A stretch of DNA of 64,000 nucleotides, from positions 186,001 to 250,000 of the forward strand of contig NZ_CP011132.1 of the NCBI RefSeq assembly GCF_000981805.1. The letters run 5' to 3'. The notes under the pieces are model-generated. The model had not been told where the DNA came from. It was given only the letters and a program-made list of their open reading frames with translations, and did no database searches. Below are positions 17,344 to 26,464 of the stretch, piece by piece. A program made the translations under genes and the position numbers. This DNA is from Citrobacter amalonaticus Y19 (lineage in GTDB: Bacteria > Pseudomonadota > Gammaproteobacteria > Enterobacterales > Enterobacteriaceae). Within the stretch, counting starts at the first letter, position 1. Each line of letters opens with the position of its first letter.

Positions 17344-17352
17344 TGGTCGAAA

Positions 17353-17380
17353 AGGAGCCGCCTGAGGGCGGCTTCTTTTT
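17353..17380 (+). terminator. Terminator of rpsB-tsf
   Basis: The hairpin GAGCCGCC/GGCGGCTTC is followed by TTTTTG, directly after the tsf stop codon. Confidence 0.92.
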
Positions 17381-17496
17381 GTCACCCATCACGCAAAAAT
17401 CAGTATGGCTCTTATTTCGTTGTACTGAGTAGCGGCATATCATTGTCGCCAGAATTTACCCCCATTTTTAATCGTTGACAGTCTCAGGAAAGAAAC

Positions 17497-18222
17497 ATGG
17501 CTACCAATGCAAAACCCGTCTATAAACGCATTCTGCTTAAGTTAAGTGGCGAAGCTCTGCAGGGTACGGAAGGCTTCGGTATCGACGCAAGCATACTGGA
17601 TCGTATGGCTCAGGAAATCAAAGAACTGGTTGAACTGGGTATTCAGGTTGGTGTGGTGATTGGTGGCGGTAACTTGTTCCGTGGTGCTGGTCTGGCGAAA
17701 GCGGGTATGAACCGCGTTGTGGGCGACCACATGGGCATGCTGGCCACCGTGATGAACGGTCTGGCAATGCGCGATGCGCTTCACCGCGCCTATGTGAACG
17801 CCCGCCTGATGTCCGCCATCCCACTTAATGGCGTGTGTGACAACTATAGCTGGGCAGAGGCTATCAGCCTGCTGCGTAATAACCGCGTGGTTATCCTTTC
17901 CGCGGGTACCGGTAATCCTTTCTTCACCACTGATTCAGCGGCATGCCTGCGCGGTATTGAAATCGAAGCTGACGTGGTGCTGAAAGCGACGAAAGTCGAT
18001 GGCGTCTTTACTGCCGATCCGGCGAAAGATCCAACGGCGACCATGTACGAGCAGCTGACTTACAATGAAGTGCTGGATAAAGAACTGAAAGTGATGGATC
18101 TGGCGGCGTTCACGCTGGCGCGTGACCATAAGTTGCCGATTCGTGTCTTTAACATGAACAAGCCAGGCGCACTACGTCGCGTGGTCATGGGTGAAAAAGA
18201 AGGCACATTAATTACGGAATAA
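17497..18222 (+). CDS. pyrH: Uridylate kinase (UMP kinase)
   Basis: Phosphorylates UMP to UDP; essential, allosterically activated by GTP and inhibited by UTP. It has 241 residues, the E. coli length, and belongs to the amino-acid kinase family rather than the adenylate-kinase type. The motifs KLSGEAL, VVIGGGNLFRG and GTGNPFFTTDSAA are present. A separate promoter is expected because a terminator precedes it. Confidence 0.98.
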   Translation: MATNAKPVYKRILLKLSGEALQGTEGFGIDASILDRMAQEIKELVELGIQVGVVIGGGNLFRGAGLAKAGMNRVVGDHMGMLATVMNGLAMRDALHRAYVNARLMSAIPLNGVCDNYSWAEAISLLRNNRVVILSAGTGNPFFTTDSAACLRGIEIEADVVLKATKVDGVFTADPAKDPTATMYEQLTYNEVLDKELKVMDLAAFTLARDHKLPIRVFNMNKPGALRRVVMGEKEGTLITE

Positions 18223-18242
18223 TTCCCGTAACGGCTAAATAG

Positions 18243-18287
18243 GGGTAAGATTCCGCGTTAATATCGCGGGCTTACCCGTAATATTTT
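18243..18287 (+). terminator. Terminator-like hairpin after pyrH
   Basis: The inverted repeat GGGTAAGATTCCGCG / CGCGGGCTTACCC is followed by GTAATATTTTAAT. The T-run is interrupted, so it may be an inefficient terminator or an mRNA-stabilising stem. Confidence 0.6.
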
Positions 18288-18364
18288 AATCAGGGCTATA
18301 CTAAGCACACCTCTACAGGTGTACTGTCTGGTCTGACTGAGACAAGTTTTCAAGGATTCGTAAC

Positions 18365-18922
18365 GTGATTAGCGATATCAGAAAAGATGCTGAAGTACGC
18401 ATGGAAAAATGCGTTGAAGCGTTCAAAAACCAAATCAGCAAAATACGCACGGGTCGTGCTTCTCCCAGCCTGCTGGATGGCATTGTCGTGGAATATTACG
18501 GCACGCCTACGCCGCTGCGTCAGCTGGCAAGCGTAACGGTAGAAGATTCCCGTACCCTGAAAATCAACGTGTTTGACCGCTCCCTGAGCCCGGCCGTTGA
18601 GAAAGCGATTATGGCTTCTGACCTCGGTCTGAACCCGAGTTCTGCGGGCAGCGATATTCGCGTTCCACTACCTCCGCTGACGGAAGAACGTCGTAAAGAT
18701 CTGACGAAAATCGTTCGTGGTGAAGCTGAACAGGCGCGTGTTGCCGTACGTAATGTCCGCCGTGACGCGAACGACAAAGTGAAAGCGCTGCTGAAAGACA
18801 AAGAGATCAGCGAAGATGACGATCGCCGTTCTCAGGACGACGTACAGAAAATGACTGACGCCGCTATCAAGAAAGTGGATGCGGCGCTGGCAGATAAAGA
18901 AGCGGAACTGATGCAGTTCTGA
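18365..18922 (+). CDS. frr: Ribosome recycling factor
   Basis: Splits post-termination ribosomes together with EF-G; essential. It has 185 residues, the family length, with the three-helix-bundle motif RTGRASPSLLDGI and the C-terminal KDKEISEDDDRR. The start codon is GTG at 18365, preceded by AAGGATT; E. coli frr also starts with GTG. Transcribed on its own, judging by the flanking hairpins. Confidence 0.98.
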   Translation: MISDIRKDAEVRMEKCVEAFKNQISKIRTGRASPSLLDGIVVEYYGTPTPLRQLASVTVEDSRTLKINVFDRSLSPAVEKAIMASDLGLNPSSAGSDIRVPLPPLTEERRKDLTKIVRGEAEQARVAVRNVRRDANDKVKALLKDKEISEDDDRRSQDDVQKMTDAAIKKVDAALADKEAELMQF

Positions 18923-18938
18923 TTCACCTGTACGCTCA

Positions 18939-18989
18939 AAACGCCGCTCAGAAGATCGTTTAGGATCGGCTGGCGGCGTTTTGCTTTTT
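18939..18989 (+). terminator. Terminator of frr
   Basis: AAACGCCGC pairs with GCGGCGTTTT across a loop that contains its own small stem (GATCGTTTAGGATC). A TTGCTTTTTA tail follows. Confidence 0.8.
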
Positions 18990-19014
18990 ATCCTGTCTAT
19001 TTTTCGGATGTTTG

Positions 19015-20211
19015 ATGAAGCAATTAACCATTCTGGGCTCGACCGGCTCTATCGGTTGCAGCACGCTGGACGTGGTGCGCCATAACCCTGAGCACTTTCG
19101 CGTTATCGCGCTGGTGGCAGGTAAAAATGTCAGCCGTATGGTGGAGCAGTGCCTGGAATTTTCCCCGCGTTATGCCGTGATGGATGATGACGCCAGCGCG
19201 CATCTCCTCAATGCCTCGCTGAAACAGCTGGGTAGCCAGACAGAAGTCCTGAGCGGACAACAGGCAGCCTGTGAGATGGCGGCGCTGGATGAGGTCGATC
19301 AGGTCATGGCTGCTATTGTGGGCGCTGCGGGTCTTCTGCCAACGCTTGCCGCTATTCGTGCGGGAAAAACCATTCTGCTGGCAAACAAAGAATCTCTGGT
19401 GACCTGTGGACGTCTGTTCATGGACGCCGTGAAGCGCAGTAAAGCCCAACTTTTGCCGGTAGACAGCGAACATAACGCTATTTTTCAGAGTATGCCCCAA
19501 CCCATTCAACACAATCTGGGATACGCTGACCTGGAGCAAAATGGCGTGATGTCCGTTTTGCTTACCGGGTCTGGTGGCCCGTTCCGGGAAACGCCGCTGC
19601 ATGAACTGGCGTCGATGACGCCCGATCAGGCATGCCGTCATCCGAACTGGTCGATGGGACGTAAGATCTCCGTCGACTCAGCCACTATGATGAATAAAGG
19701 TCTGGAATACATTGAAGCGCGTTGGTTGTTTAACGCCAGTGCTCGCCAGATGGAAGTGCTGATTCACCCGCAGTCGGTGATTCACTCGATGGTGCGTTAT
19801 CAGGACGGCAGCGTTCTGGCACAACTGGGTGAGCCGGACATGCGCACGCCTATCGCGCATACGATGGCCTGGCCGAATCGCGTTACCTCTGGTGTGAAGC
19901 CGCTCGATTTCTGCAAACTCAGCGCGTTGACGTTCAGCGCGCCGGATTACCAACGTTACCCGTGCCTGAAACTGGCGATGGAGGCGTTTGAGCAGGGGCA
20001 AGCCGCCACAACCGCGCTGAATGCAGCCAATGAAGTTGTCGTTGCTGCATTTCTTGCTGAAGAAATACGCTTTACCGATATCGCCGATCTCAATTTAGCC
20101 GTGCTGGAGCAGATGGACCTGGAGGAACCCCAGAGCGTTGATGACGTACTGAGGGTGGATGCCATTGCGCGAGAAGTCGCCAGAAAACAAGTGATGCGAC
20201 TCGCAAGCTGA
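19015..20211 (+). CDS. dxr: 1-deoxy-D-xylulose 5-phosphate reductoisomerase
   Basis: Second enzyme of the MEP isoprenoid pathway and target of fosmidomycin. The ATG at 19015 gives 398 residues, the E. coli length; the TTG one codon earlier is rejected. An NADPH-binding GSTGSIG motif is at residues 8-14. The metal ligands D150, E152 (PVDSEHNA) and E231 (NKGLEYIEA) fall at E. coli numbering. It leads towards uppS, which uses the pathway's products. Confidence 0.98.
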   Translation: MKQLTILGSTGSIGCSTLDVVRHNPEHFRVIALVAGKNVSRMVEQCLEFSPRYAVMDDDASAHLLNASLKQLGSQTEVLSGQQAACEMAALDEVDQVMAAIVGAAGLLPTLAAIRAGKTILLANKESLVTCGRLFMDAVKRSKAQLLPVDSEHNAIFQSMPQPIQHNLGYADLEQNGVMSVLLTGSGGPFRETPLHELASMTPDQACRHPNWSMGRKISVDSATMMNKGLEYIEARWLFNASARQMEVLIHPQSVIHSMVRYQDGSVLAQLGEPDMRTPIAHTMAWPNRVTSGVKPLDFCKLSALTFSAPDYQRYPCLKLAMEAFEQGQAATTALNAANEVVVAAFLAEEIRFTDIADLNLAVLEQMDLEEPQSVDDVLRVDAIAREVARKQVMRLAS

Positions 20212-20313
20212 GGATAATCCTCCTGGAGGAGATCGTGCTATTTGTTAGCGTTGTGCTTCAGTGATATAGTCTGCGCCACCTGATCGCAGGTATTTGGCTT
20301 TTTTGGGTCAGGT

Positions 20314-20340
20314 AAGCCGTGGTTTGACACGGCTTTTTTG
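20314..20340 (+). terminator. Terminator between dxr and uppS
   Basis: The hairpin AAGCCGTG/CACGGCTT has a GTTTGA loop and is followed by TTTTTG. It separates dxr from the uppS-led run, so uppS probably has its own promoter within 20341-20399 or depends on read-through. Confidence 0.85.
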
Positions 20341-20399
20341 TGTAAAGGCTTCAGTATTCCTGAGTACCGCTAAATCCTTTCAGGGACTATAAACGCGTT

Positions 20400-21158
20400 A
20401 TGTTGTCTGCAACTCAACCAGTAAGCGAAAATTTGCCTGCGCATGGCTGTCGTCATGTCGCGATCATTATGGATGGCAATGGTCGCTGGGCGAAAAAGCA
20501 AGGGAAGATTCGCGCATTTGGGCATAAGGCCGGAGCGAAATCCGTCCGCCGGGCCGTCTCTTTTGCTGCCAACAATGGTATTGATGCGTTAACGCTGTAT
20601 GCCTTTAGTAGTGAAAACTGGAACCGACCGGCGCAGGAAGTGAGTGCGTTAATGGAGTTATTTGTGTGGGCGCTGGATAGTGAAGTTAAAAGCCTGCATC
20701 GCCATAACGTCCGCCTGCGCATTATTGGCGACACCAGTCGATTTAACGCGCGTTTGCAAGAACGGATTCGCAAGTCTGAAGCGCTTACCGCCCAGAATAC
20801 CGGGCTGACGCTGAATATTGCGGCGAATTACGGCGGACGCTGGGATATTGTCCAGGGAGTCAGACAACTGGCAGAACAGGTGCAGGAAGGTTCACTGCGT
20901 CCTGAACAGATTGATGAAGACATGCTCAACCAACAAATCTGTATGCATGAGCTGGCTCCGGTGGATTTAGTAATTAGGACTGGGGGAGAGCATCGAATAA
21001 GTAACTTTTTGCTTTGGCAAATTGCCTATGCCGAACTTTACTTTACTGATGTTCTCTGGCCCGATTTCGATGAACAAGACTTTGAAGGTGCGCTGCATGC
21101 CTTTGCTAATCGAGAGCGTCGTTTCGGCGGCACCGAGCCCGGTGATGACAAAGCCTGA
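20400..21158 (+). CDS. uppS: Undecaprenyl diphosphate synthase
   Basis: Condenses eight isopentenyl diphosphates onto farnesyl diphosphate to make the C55 carrier lipid for peptidoglycan, O-antigen and other envelope polymers. It has 252 residues, one fewer than E. coli, which has a second ATG. The catalytic aspartate lies in HVAIIMDGNGRWA (D25 here, D26 in E. coli). The signatures FSSENWNRP and VDLVIRTGGEHRISNFLLWQ are present. It is followed after 12 bp by cdsA. Also called ispU. Confidence 0.98.
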   Translation: MLSATQPVSENLPAHGCRHVAIIMDGNGRWAKKQGKIRAFGHKAGAKSVRRAVSFAANNGIDALTLYAFSSENWNRPAQEVSALMELFVWALDSEVKSLHRHNVRLRIIGDTSRFNARLQERIRKSEALTAQNTGLTLNIAANYGGRWDIVQGVRQLAEQVQEGSLRPEQIDEDMLNQQICMHELAPVDLVIRTGGEHRISNFLLWQIAYAELYFTDVLWPDFDEQDFEGALHAFANRERRFGGTEPGDDKA

Positions 21159-21170
21159 TGGGGGTCGCTT

Positions 21171-22028
21171 TTGCTGAAGTATCGCCTGATTTCTGCTTTC
21201 GTTTTAATACCCGTGGTCATCGCGGCGCTGTTTCTGCTGCCGCCGGTGGGGTTCGCCATTGTGACGCTGGTTGTTTGTATGCTGGCCGCGTGGGAATGGG
21301 GACAGTTAAGCGGTTTTGCCACGCGCACACAACGCGTCTGGCTGGCGGTGCTGTGTGGGCTACTGCTCGCACTGATGCTGTTTCTGCTGCCGGAATATCA
21401 TCATAATGTTCGTCAGCCGTGGGTCGAGGCCTCGCTGTGGGCATCGTTAGGCTGGTGGATCGTTGCGTTAGTGTTGGTGTTTTTTTACCCAGAGTCGGCG
21501 ACGGTCTGGCGTAATTCGAAGACACTACGCATAATTTTTGGCGTGCTCACGATCGTTCCCTTCTTCTGGGGGATGCTTGCGCTGCGTGCCTGGCATTACG
21601 ACGAGAATCATTACAGTGGCGCAATATGGCTGCTCTATGTCATGATCCTGGTCTGGGGAGCGGACTCCGGGGCGTATATGTTTGGCAAACTGTTTGGCAA
21701 ACATAAACTGGCACCAAAAGTGTCGCCGGGGAAAACCTGGCAGGGCTTTTTTGGTGGCCTTGCCACGGCAGCTGTTATCTCCTGGGGTTACGGCATGTGG
21801 GCGAATCTGGATGTTGCGCCTGTCACCTTATTAATCTGCTCTATTGTTGCCGCGCTGGCCTCTGTGCTGGGCGATCTGACCGAGAGCATGTTTAAGCGTG
21901 AAGCGGGAATAAAAGACAGCGGTCATTTGATTCCAGGACACGGTGGTATTCTGGACCGTATTGATAGCCTGACGGCGGCAGTACCGGTCTTTGCCTGCCT
22001 GTTGTTACTGGTATTCAAAACGCTTTAA
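21171..22028 (+). CDS. cdsA: Phosphatidate cytidylyltransferase (CDP-diglyceride synthase)
   Basis: Integral membrane enzyme that makes CDP-diacylglycerol, the branch point for all phospholipids. The start codon is TTG at 21171, giving 285 residues and the N-terminus MLKYRLISAFVLIPVV, equal to E. coli. The C-terminal CDS signature is complete, with SMFKREAGIKDSGHLIPGHG and DRIDS. About eight transmembrane segments are seen. It is separated from uppS by 12 bp and from rseP by 11 bp, so it is part of an operon. Confidence 0.97.
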   Translation: MLKYRLISAFVLIPVVIAALFLLPPVGFAIVTLVVCMLAAWEWGQLSGFATRTQRVWLAVLCGLLLALMLFLLPEYHHNVRQPWVEASLWASLGWWIVALVLVFFYPESATVWRNSKTLRIIFGVLTIVPFFWGMLALRAWHYDENHYSGAIWLLYVMILVWGADSGAYMFGKLFGKHKLAPKVSPGKTWQGFFGGLATAAVISWGYGMWANLDVAPVTLLICSIVAALASVLGDLTESMFKREAGIKDSGHLIPGHGGILDRIDSLTAAVPVFACLLLLVFKTL

Positions 22029-22039
22029 CGGAAGGTTTT

Positions 22040-23392
22040 ATGCTGAGTATTCTCTGGAATCTGGCTGCATTCATTGTCGCACTGGGTGTGCTGATCACCG
22101 TGCATGAATTTGGTCATTTCTGGGTTGCCCGGCGCTGCGGTGTCCGTGTCGAGCGCTTTTCCATTGGATTTGGTAAAGCGCTCTGGCGCCGTACCGATCG
22201 GTCTGGGACCGAATATGTCATCGCCCTGATCCCTCTGGGCGGTTATGTCAAAATGCTGGATGAGCGCGCGGAACCGGTGATCCCGGAGCTGCGTCACCAC
22301 GCTTTCAACAATAAAACCGTCGGCCAGCGCGCAGCAATCATTGCAGCCGGTCCGGTCGCTAATTTCCTCTTTGCCATCTTCGCCTACTGGCTGGTGTTTA
22401 TCATCGGCGTCCCTGGCGTTCGTCCGGTTGTTGGTGAAATAACACCCAACTCGATTGCCGCCCAGGCGCAAATTATTCCTGGCACGGAACTTAAAGCCGT
22501 TGATGGTATCGAAACCCCTGATTGGGATGCAGTGCGTTTACAGTTGGTCGCAAAAATTGGCGATGAACAGACGACAATCAGCGTGGCGCCTTTCGGCAGC
22601 AACCAGCGACAGGAAAAAACGCTGGATTTGCGGCAGTGGGCATTTGAGCCTGATAAGGAAGATCCTGTATCTTCTTTAGGGATTCGACCGCGTGGACCAC
22701 AGATTGAACCGGTGCTGTCAGAAGTCCAGGCACAGTCCGCCGCAAGTAAGGCGGGTTTGCAAGCCGGCGACAGGATCGTTAAAGTCGATGGTCAACCACT
22801 AACGCAATGGATGACGTTCGTGACTCTGGTGCGCGATAATCCAGGTCAGCCGTTAGCGCTGGAAATTGAAAGACAGGGCAGTGCCTTGTCTTTAACATTA
22901 ATTCCGGATTCGAAATCGGGTAATGGAAAGGCAGAAGGTTTTGCCGGCGTTGTGCCGAAAATCATTCCTCTGCCAGATGAGTACAAGACAGTACGCCAGT
23001 ATGGGCCGTTCAGCGCCATTGCACAGGCCACGGATAAAACGTGGCAGTTGATGAAGCTGACGGTCAGTATGCTGGGAAAATTGATAACCGGTGATGTGAA
23101 ACTGAACAACCTCAGTGGGCCGATTTCTATCGCTCAGGGGGCTGGGATGTCAGCGGAGTTCGGGGTGATTTATTATCTAATGTTCCTTGCGCTGATTAGC
23201 GTGAACTTAGGGATAATCAACCTGTTTCCGTTGCCCGTTCTTGACGGGGGGCATCTGCTGTTCCTGGCGATTGAAAAGCTTAAGGGCGGACCGGTATCCG
23301 AGCGGGTTCAAGACTTTAGTTATCGCATTGGCTCGATATTGCTGGTGCTGTTAATGGGGCTTGCACTTTTCAATGATTTCTCTCGGTTGTAA
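22040..23392 (+). CDS. rseP: Site-2 intramembrane zinc metalloprotease RseP
   Basis: Cleaves the anti-sigma factor RseA in the inner membrane after DegS, releasing sigma-E; it also clears remnant signal peptides. It has 450 residues, the E. coli length. The zinc motif H22-E23-F-G-H26 is in the first transmembrane segment and the second motif NLFPLPVLDGGH is in a C-terminal one. Two tandem periplasmic PDZ domains lie between (roughly 115-310). It directly precedes bamA, whose misassembly triggers the pathway that RseP serves. Confidence 0.98.
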   Translation: MLSILWNLAAFIVALGVLITVHEFGHFWVARRCGVRVERFSIGFGKALWRRTDRSGTEYVIALIPLGGYVKMLDERAEPVIPELRHHAFNNKTVGQRAAIIAAGPVANFLFAIFAYWLVFIIGVPGVRPVVGEITPNSIAAQAQIIPGTELKAVDGIETPDWDAVRLQLVAKIGDEQTTISVAPFGSNQRQEKTLDLRQWAFEPDKEDPVSSLGIRPRGPQIEPVLSEVQAQSAASKAGLQAGDRIVKVDGQPLTQWMTFVTLVRDNPGQPLALEIERQGSALSLTLIPDSKSGNGKAEGFAGVVPKIIPLPDEYKTVRQYGPFSAIAQATDKTWQLMKLTVSMLGKLITGDVKLNNLSGPISIAQGAGMSAEFGVIYYLMFLALISVNLGIINLFPLPVLDGGHLLFLAIEKLKGGPVSERVQDFSYRIGSILLVLLMGLALFNDFSRL

Positions 23393-23423
23393 GAGAGTTA
23401 GTTAGGAAGAACGCATAACAACG

Positions 23424-25853
23424 ATGGCGATGAAAAAGTTGCTCATAGCGTCGCTGCTGTTTAGCAGCGCGACCGTATACGGTGCTGAAGGGTTCGTAGT
23501 GAAGGACATTCATTTCGAAGGCCTGCAGCGTGTCGCCGTTGGTGCGGCCCTCCTCAGTATGCCGGTGCGCACAGGCGACACGGTTAATGATGAAGATATC
23601 AGTAATACCATTCGCGCACTGTTTGCCACTGGCAATTTTGAGGATGTTCGTGTCCTTCGCGATGGCGATACGCTTCTGGTTCAGGTAAAAGAACGTCCGA
23701 CTATTGCCAGCATCACCTTTTCCGGTAACAAATCGGTGAAAGATGACATGCTGAAGCAAAACCTCGAGGCTTCTGGCGTGCGTGTTGGCGAATCTTTGGA
23801 TCGCACCACCATTGCCGATATCGAGAAAGGTCTGGAAGACTTCTACTACAGCGTCGGTAAATACAGTGCCAGTGTGAAAGCCGTTGTCACACCGCTGCCG
23901 CGCAACCGTGTTGACCTTAAACTGGTGTTCCAGGAAGGGGTATCGGCGACGATCCAACAGATCAATATCGTCGGTAACCATGCCTTCAGCACGGATGAAC
24001 TGATCTCTCACTTCCAGTTGCGTGATGAAGTTCCGTGGTGGAACGTTGTTGGCGATCGCAAATACCAGAAGCAGAAACTGGCGGGTGACCTTGAAACCCT
24101 GCGCAGCTACTATCTGGATCGCGGTTACGCACGTTTCAACATCGACTCAACGCAGGTCAGCCTGACCCCGGATAAGAAAGGGATCTACATTACCGTGAAC
24201 ATCACGGAAGGCGAGCAGTATAAGCTTTCTGGCGTTCAGGTAACGGGTAACCTGGCGGGGCACTCAGCGGAGATAGAAAGCCTGACGAAAATTGAGCCGG
24301 GTGAACTCTATAACGGCACCAAAGTGACCAAAATGGAAGATGATATTAAGAAGCTTCTGGGTCGCTTTGGTTACGCCTATCCGCGCGTTCAGTCACAGCC
24401 TGAAATCAACGACGCTGACAAAACGGTTAAGCTGCGTGTAAACGTCGATGCGGGTAACCGTTTCTATGTGCGCAAGATCCGTTTTGAAGGCAACGATACG
24501 TCCAAAGATGCCGTCCTGCGTCGCGAAATGCGCCAGATGGAAGGGGCATGGCTGGGCAGCGATATGGTTGATCAGGGTAAAGAGCGTCTGAACCGTCTGG
24601 GTTACTTTGAAACGGTCGACACCGATACGCAGCGTGTTCCGGGCAGTCCGGACCAGGTGGATGTGGTCTATAAGGTGAAAGAACGTAACACCGGTAGCTT
24701 CAACTTCGGTGTCGGTTACGGTACGGAAAGCGGCGTAAGTTTCCAGGCGGGTGTTCAGCAGGATAACTGGTTGGGTACTGGCTACGCGGTGGGGATTAAC
24801 GGTACCAAGAACGATTACCAGACCTACAGCGAACTCTCTGTCACCAACCCGTACTTCACCGTTGATGGTGTGAGCTTGGGTGGCCGTATCTTCTATAACG
24901 ACTTTGATGCGAACGATGCGGATCTGTCTGACTATACCAACAAAAGTTATGGTACAGACGTCACGCTGGGCTTCCCGATCAACGAATACAACACCTTGCG
25001 TGCTGGTTTAGGGTATGTGCATAACTCCCTGTCCAACATGCAGCCGCAGGTCGCGATGTGGCGTTATTTGAACTCCGTGGGTGAATACCCGGAAAACTCG
25101 AATGACCGCAACTCATACAGCGCCAACGACTTCACCTTCAACTACGGTTGGACGTATAACAAGCTTGACCGTGGTTTCTTCCCGACGGAAGGGACGCGCG
25201 TCAACCTGAACGGTAAGGTGACGATCCCTGGCTCTGATAACGAGTTCTACAAAGCGACGCTGGATACCGCGACCTACGTACCGATCGATGACGATCACAA
25301 GTGGGTGGTTCTCGGTCGTACTCGTTGGGGTTACGGTGATGGATTCGGCGGCAAAGAGATGCCGTTCTATGAGAACTTCTATGCCGGTGGCTCCAGTACC
25401 GTGCGTGGTTTCCAGTCCAACACCATTGGTCCGAAAGCGGTCTATTTCCCGTCCAGCAGTCGTCATGATGGCGATAACGACTACAATAACGAATGTGAGA
25501 GCACCCAGTCAGCGCCGTGTAAATCGGATGATGCAGTGGGCGGTAACGCCATGGCTGTCGCCAGCCTGGAATTCATTACCCCAACACCGTTCATCAGTGA
25601 TAAATACGCGAACTCGGTTCGTACCTCGTTCTTCTGGGATATGGGTACCGTCTGGGATACTAACTGGGATTCAAGTGCATATTCCGGTTATCCAGACTAC
25701 AGTGATCCGAGCAATATCCGTATGTCTGCAGGTATCGCATTACAATGGATGTCCCCATTGGGGCCGTTGGTCTTCTCCTATGCCCAGCCGTTTAAGGATT
25801 ACGATGGAGACAAAAAAGAGCAGTTCCAGTTTAACATTGGTAAAACCTGGTAA
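23424..25853 (+). CDS. bamA: Outer-membrane protein assembly factor BamA
   Basis: Essential Omp85 core of the BAM complex that folds outer-membrane beta-barrels. A 20-residue signal peptide ends at VYG, five POTRA domains cover about 21-420, and a 16-strand barrel ends with the C-terminal W of NIGKTW. The substrate-exit VRGF motif is present (GSSTVRGFQSN). At 809 residues it is one shorter than E. coli. Differences concentrate in surface loops, near GEYPENSNDRNS and near SSSRHDGDNDYNNEC. The two cysteines of extracellular loop 6 are kept (NECESTQSAPC). Confidence 0.98.
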   Translation: MAMKKLLIASLLFSSATVYGAEGFVVKDIHFEGLQRVAVGAALLSMPVRTGDTVNDEDISNTIRALFATGNFEDVRVLRDGDTLLVQVKERPTIASITFSGNKSVKDDMLKQNLEASGVRVGESLDRTTIADIEKGLEDFYYSVGKYSASVKAVVTPLPRNRVDLKLVFQEGVSATIQQINIVGNHAFSTDELISHFQLRDEVPWWNVVGDRKYQKQKLAGDLETLRSYYLDRGYARFNIDSTQVSLTPDKKGIYITVNITEGEQYKLSGVQVTGNLAGHSAEIESLTKIEPGELYNGTKVTKMEDDIKKLLGRFGYAYPRVQSQPEINDADKTVKLRVNVDAGNRFYVRKIRFEGNDTSKDAVLRREMRQMEGAWLGSDMVDQGKERLNRLGYFETVDTDTQRVPGSPDQVDVVYKVKERNTGSFNFGVGYGTESGVSFQAGVQQDNWLGTGYAVGINGTKNDYQTYSELSVTNPYFTVDGVSLGGRIFYNDFDANDADLSDYTNKSYGTDVTLGFPINEYNTLRAGLGYVHNSLSNMQPQVAMWRYLNSVGEYPENSNDRNSYSANDFTFNYGWTYNKLDRGFFPTEGTRVNLNGKVTIPGSDNEFYKATLDTATYVPIDDDHKWVVLGRTRWGYGDGFGGKEMPFYENFYAGGSSTVRGFQSNTIGPKAVYFPSSSRHDGDNDYNNECESTQSAPCKSDDAVGGNAMAVASLEFITPTPFISDKYANSVRTSFFWDMGTVWDTNWDSSAYSGYPDYSDPSNIRMSAGIALQWMSPLGPLVFSYAQPFKDYDGDKKEQFQFNIGKTW

Positions 25854-25975
25854 CTGTTCTTCACAAAGGAATGTAAGTGTAGTGTAGCGATGACTTTAGG
25901 CGATCTTGCATGGGATCGCCTGGCCACGCAAAGAACTGTACCTTCGGGTGCAAATGGGATGGTAAGGAGTTTATT

Positions 25976-26461
25976 GTGAAAAAGTGGTTATTAGCGGCAG
26001 GTCTTGGTTTAGCAATGGTTACGTCCGCACAGGCGGCTGACAAAATTGCAATCGTCAACATGGGTAGCCTGTTCCAGCAGGTTGCGCAGAAGACCGGTGT
26101 TTCCAGCACATTGGAAAATGAGTTTAAAGGCCGCGCGAGCGAACTGCAGCGTATGGAATCCGATCTGCAATCTAAAATGCAGCGTCTGCAGTCCATGAAA
26201 GCAGGTAGCGATCGTACTAAGCTGGAAAAAGACGTGATGGCTCAGCGCCAGACCTTCTCTCAGAAAGCGCAGGCTTTTGAGCAGGATCGTGCGCGTCGTT
26301 CCAACGAAGAACGTGGCAAACTGGTTACTCGTATCCAGACTGCTGTGAAATCTGTTGCCAGCAGCCAGAGCATCGATCTGGTTGTTGACGCGAACACCGT
26401 TGCTTACAACAGCAGCGATGTAAAAGACATCACTGCTGACGTGCTGAAACAGGTTAAATAA
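25976..26461 (+). CDS. skp: Periplasmic chaperone Skp
   Basis: Trimeric jellyfish-like holdase that escorts unfolded outer-membrane proteins to BamA. The start is GTG at 25976, preceded by TAAGGAG, giving 161 residues as in E. coli; a longer frame from 25910 would bury the signal peptide. The signal peptide ends at SAQA after about 20 residues, and the long tentacle helices are rich in Q, K and E (ASELQRMESDLQSKMQRL). It lies between bamA and lpxD, 3 bp from lpxD. Confidence 0.97.
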   Translation: MKKWLLAAGLGLAMVTSAQAADKIAIVNMGSLFQQVAQKTGVSSTLENEFKGRASELQRMESDLQSKMQRLQSMKAGSDRTKLEKDVMAQRQTFSQKAQAFEQDRARRSNEERGKLVTRIQTAVKSVASSQSIDLVVDANTVAYNSSDVKDITADVLKQVK

Positions 26462-26464
26462 GTA

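Noticed and set aside
25910..25975. Longer N-terminus for skp
   Set aside because: It would place a signal peptide internally; the GTG at 25976 has a clear ribosome-binding site.
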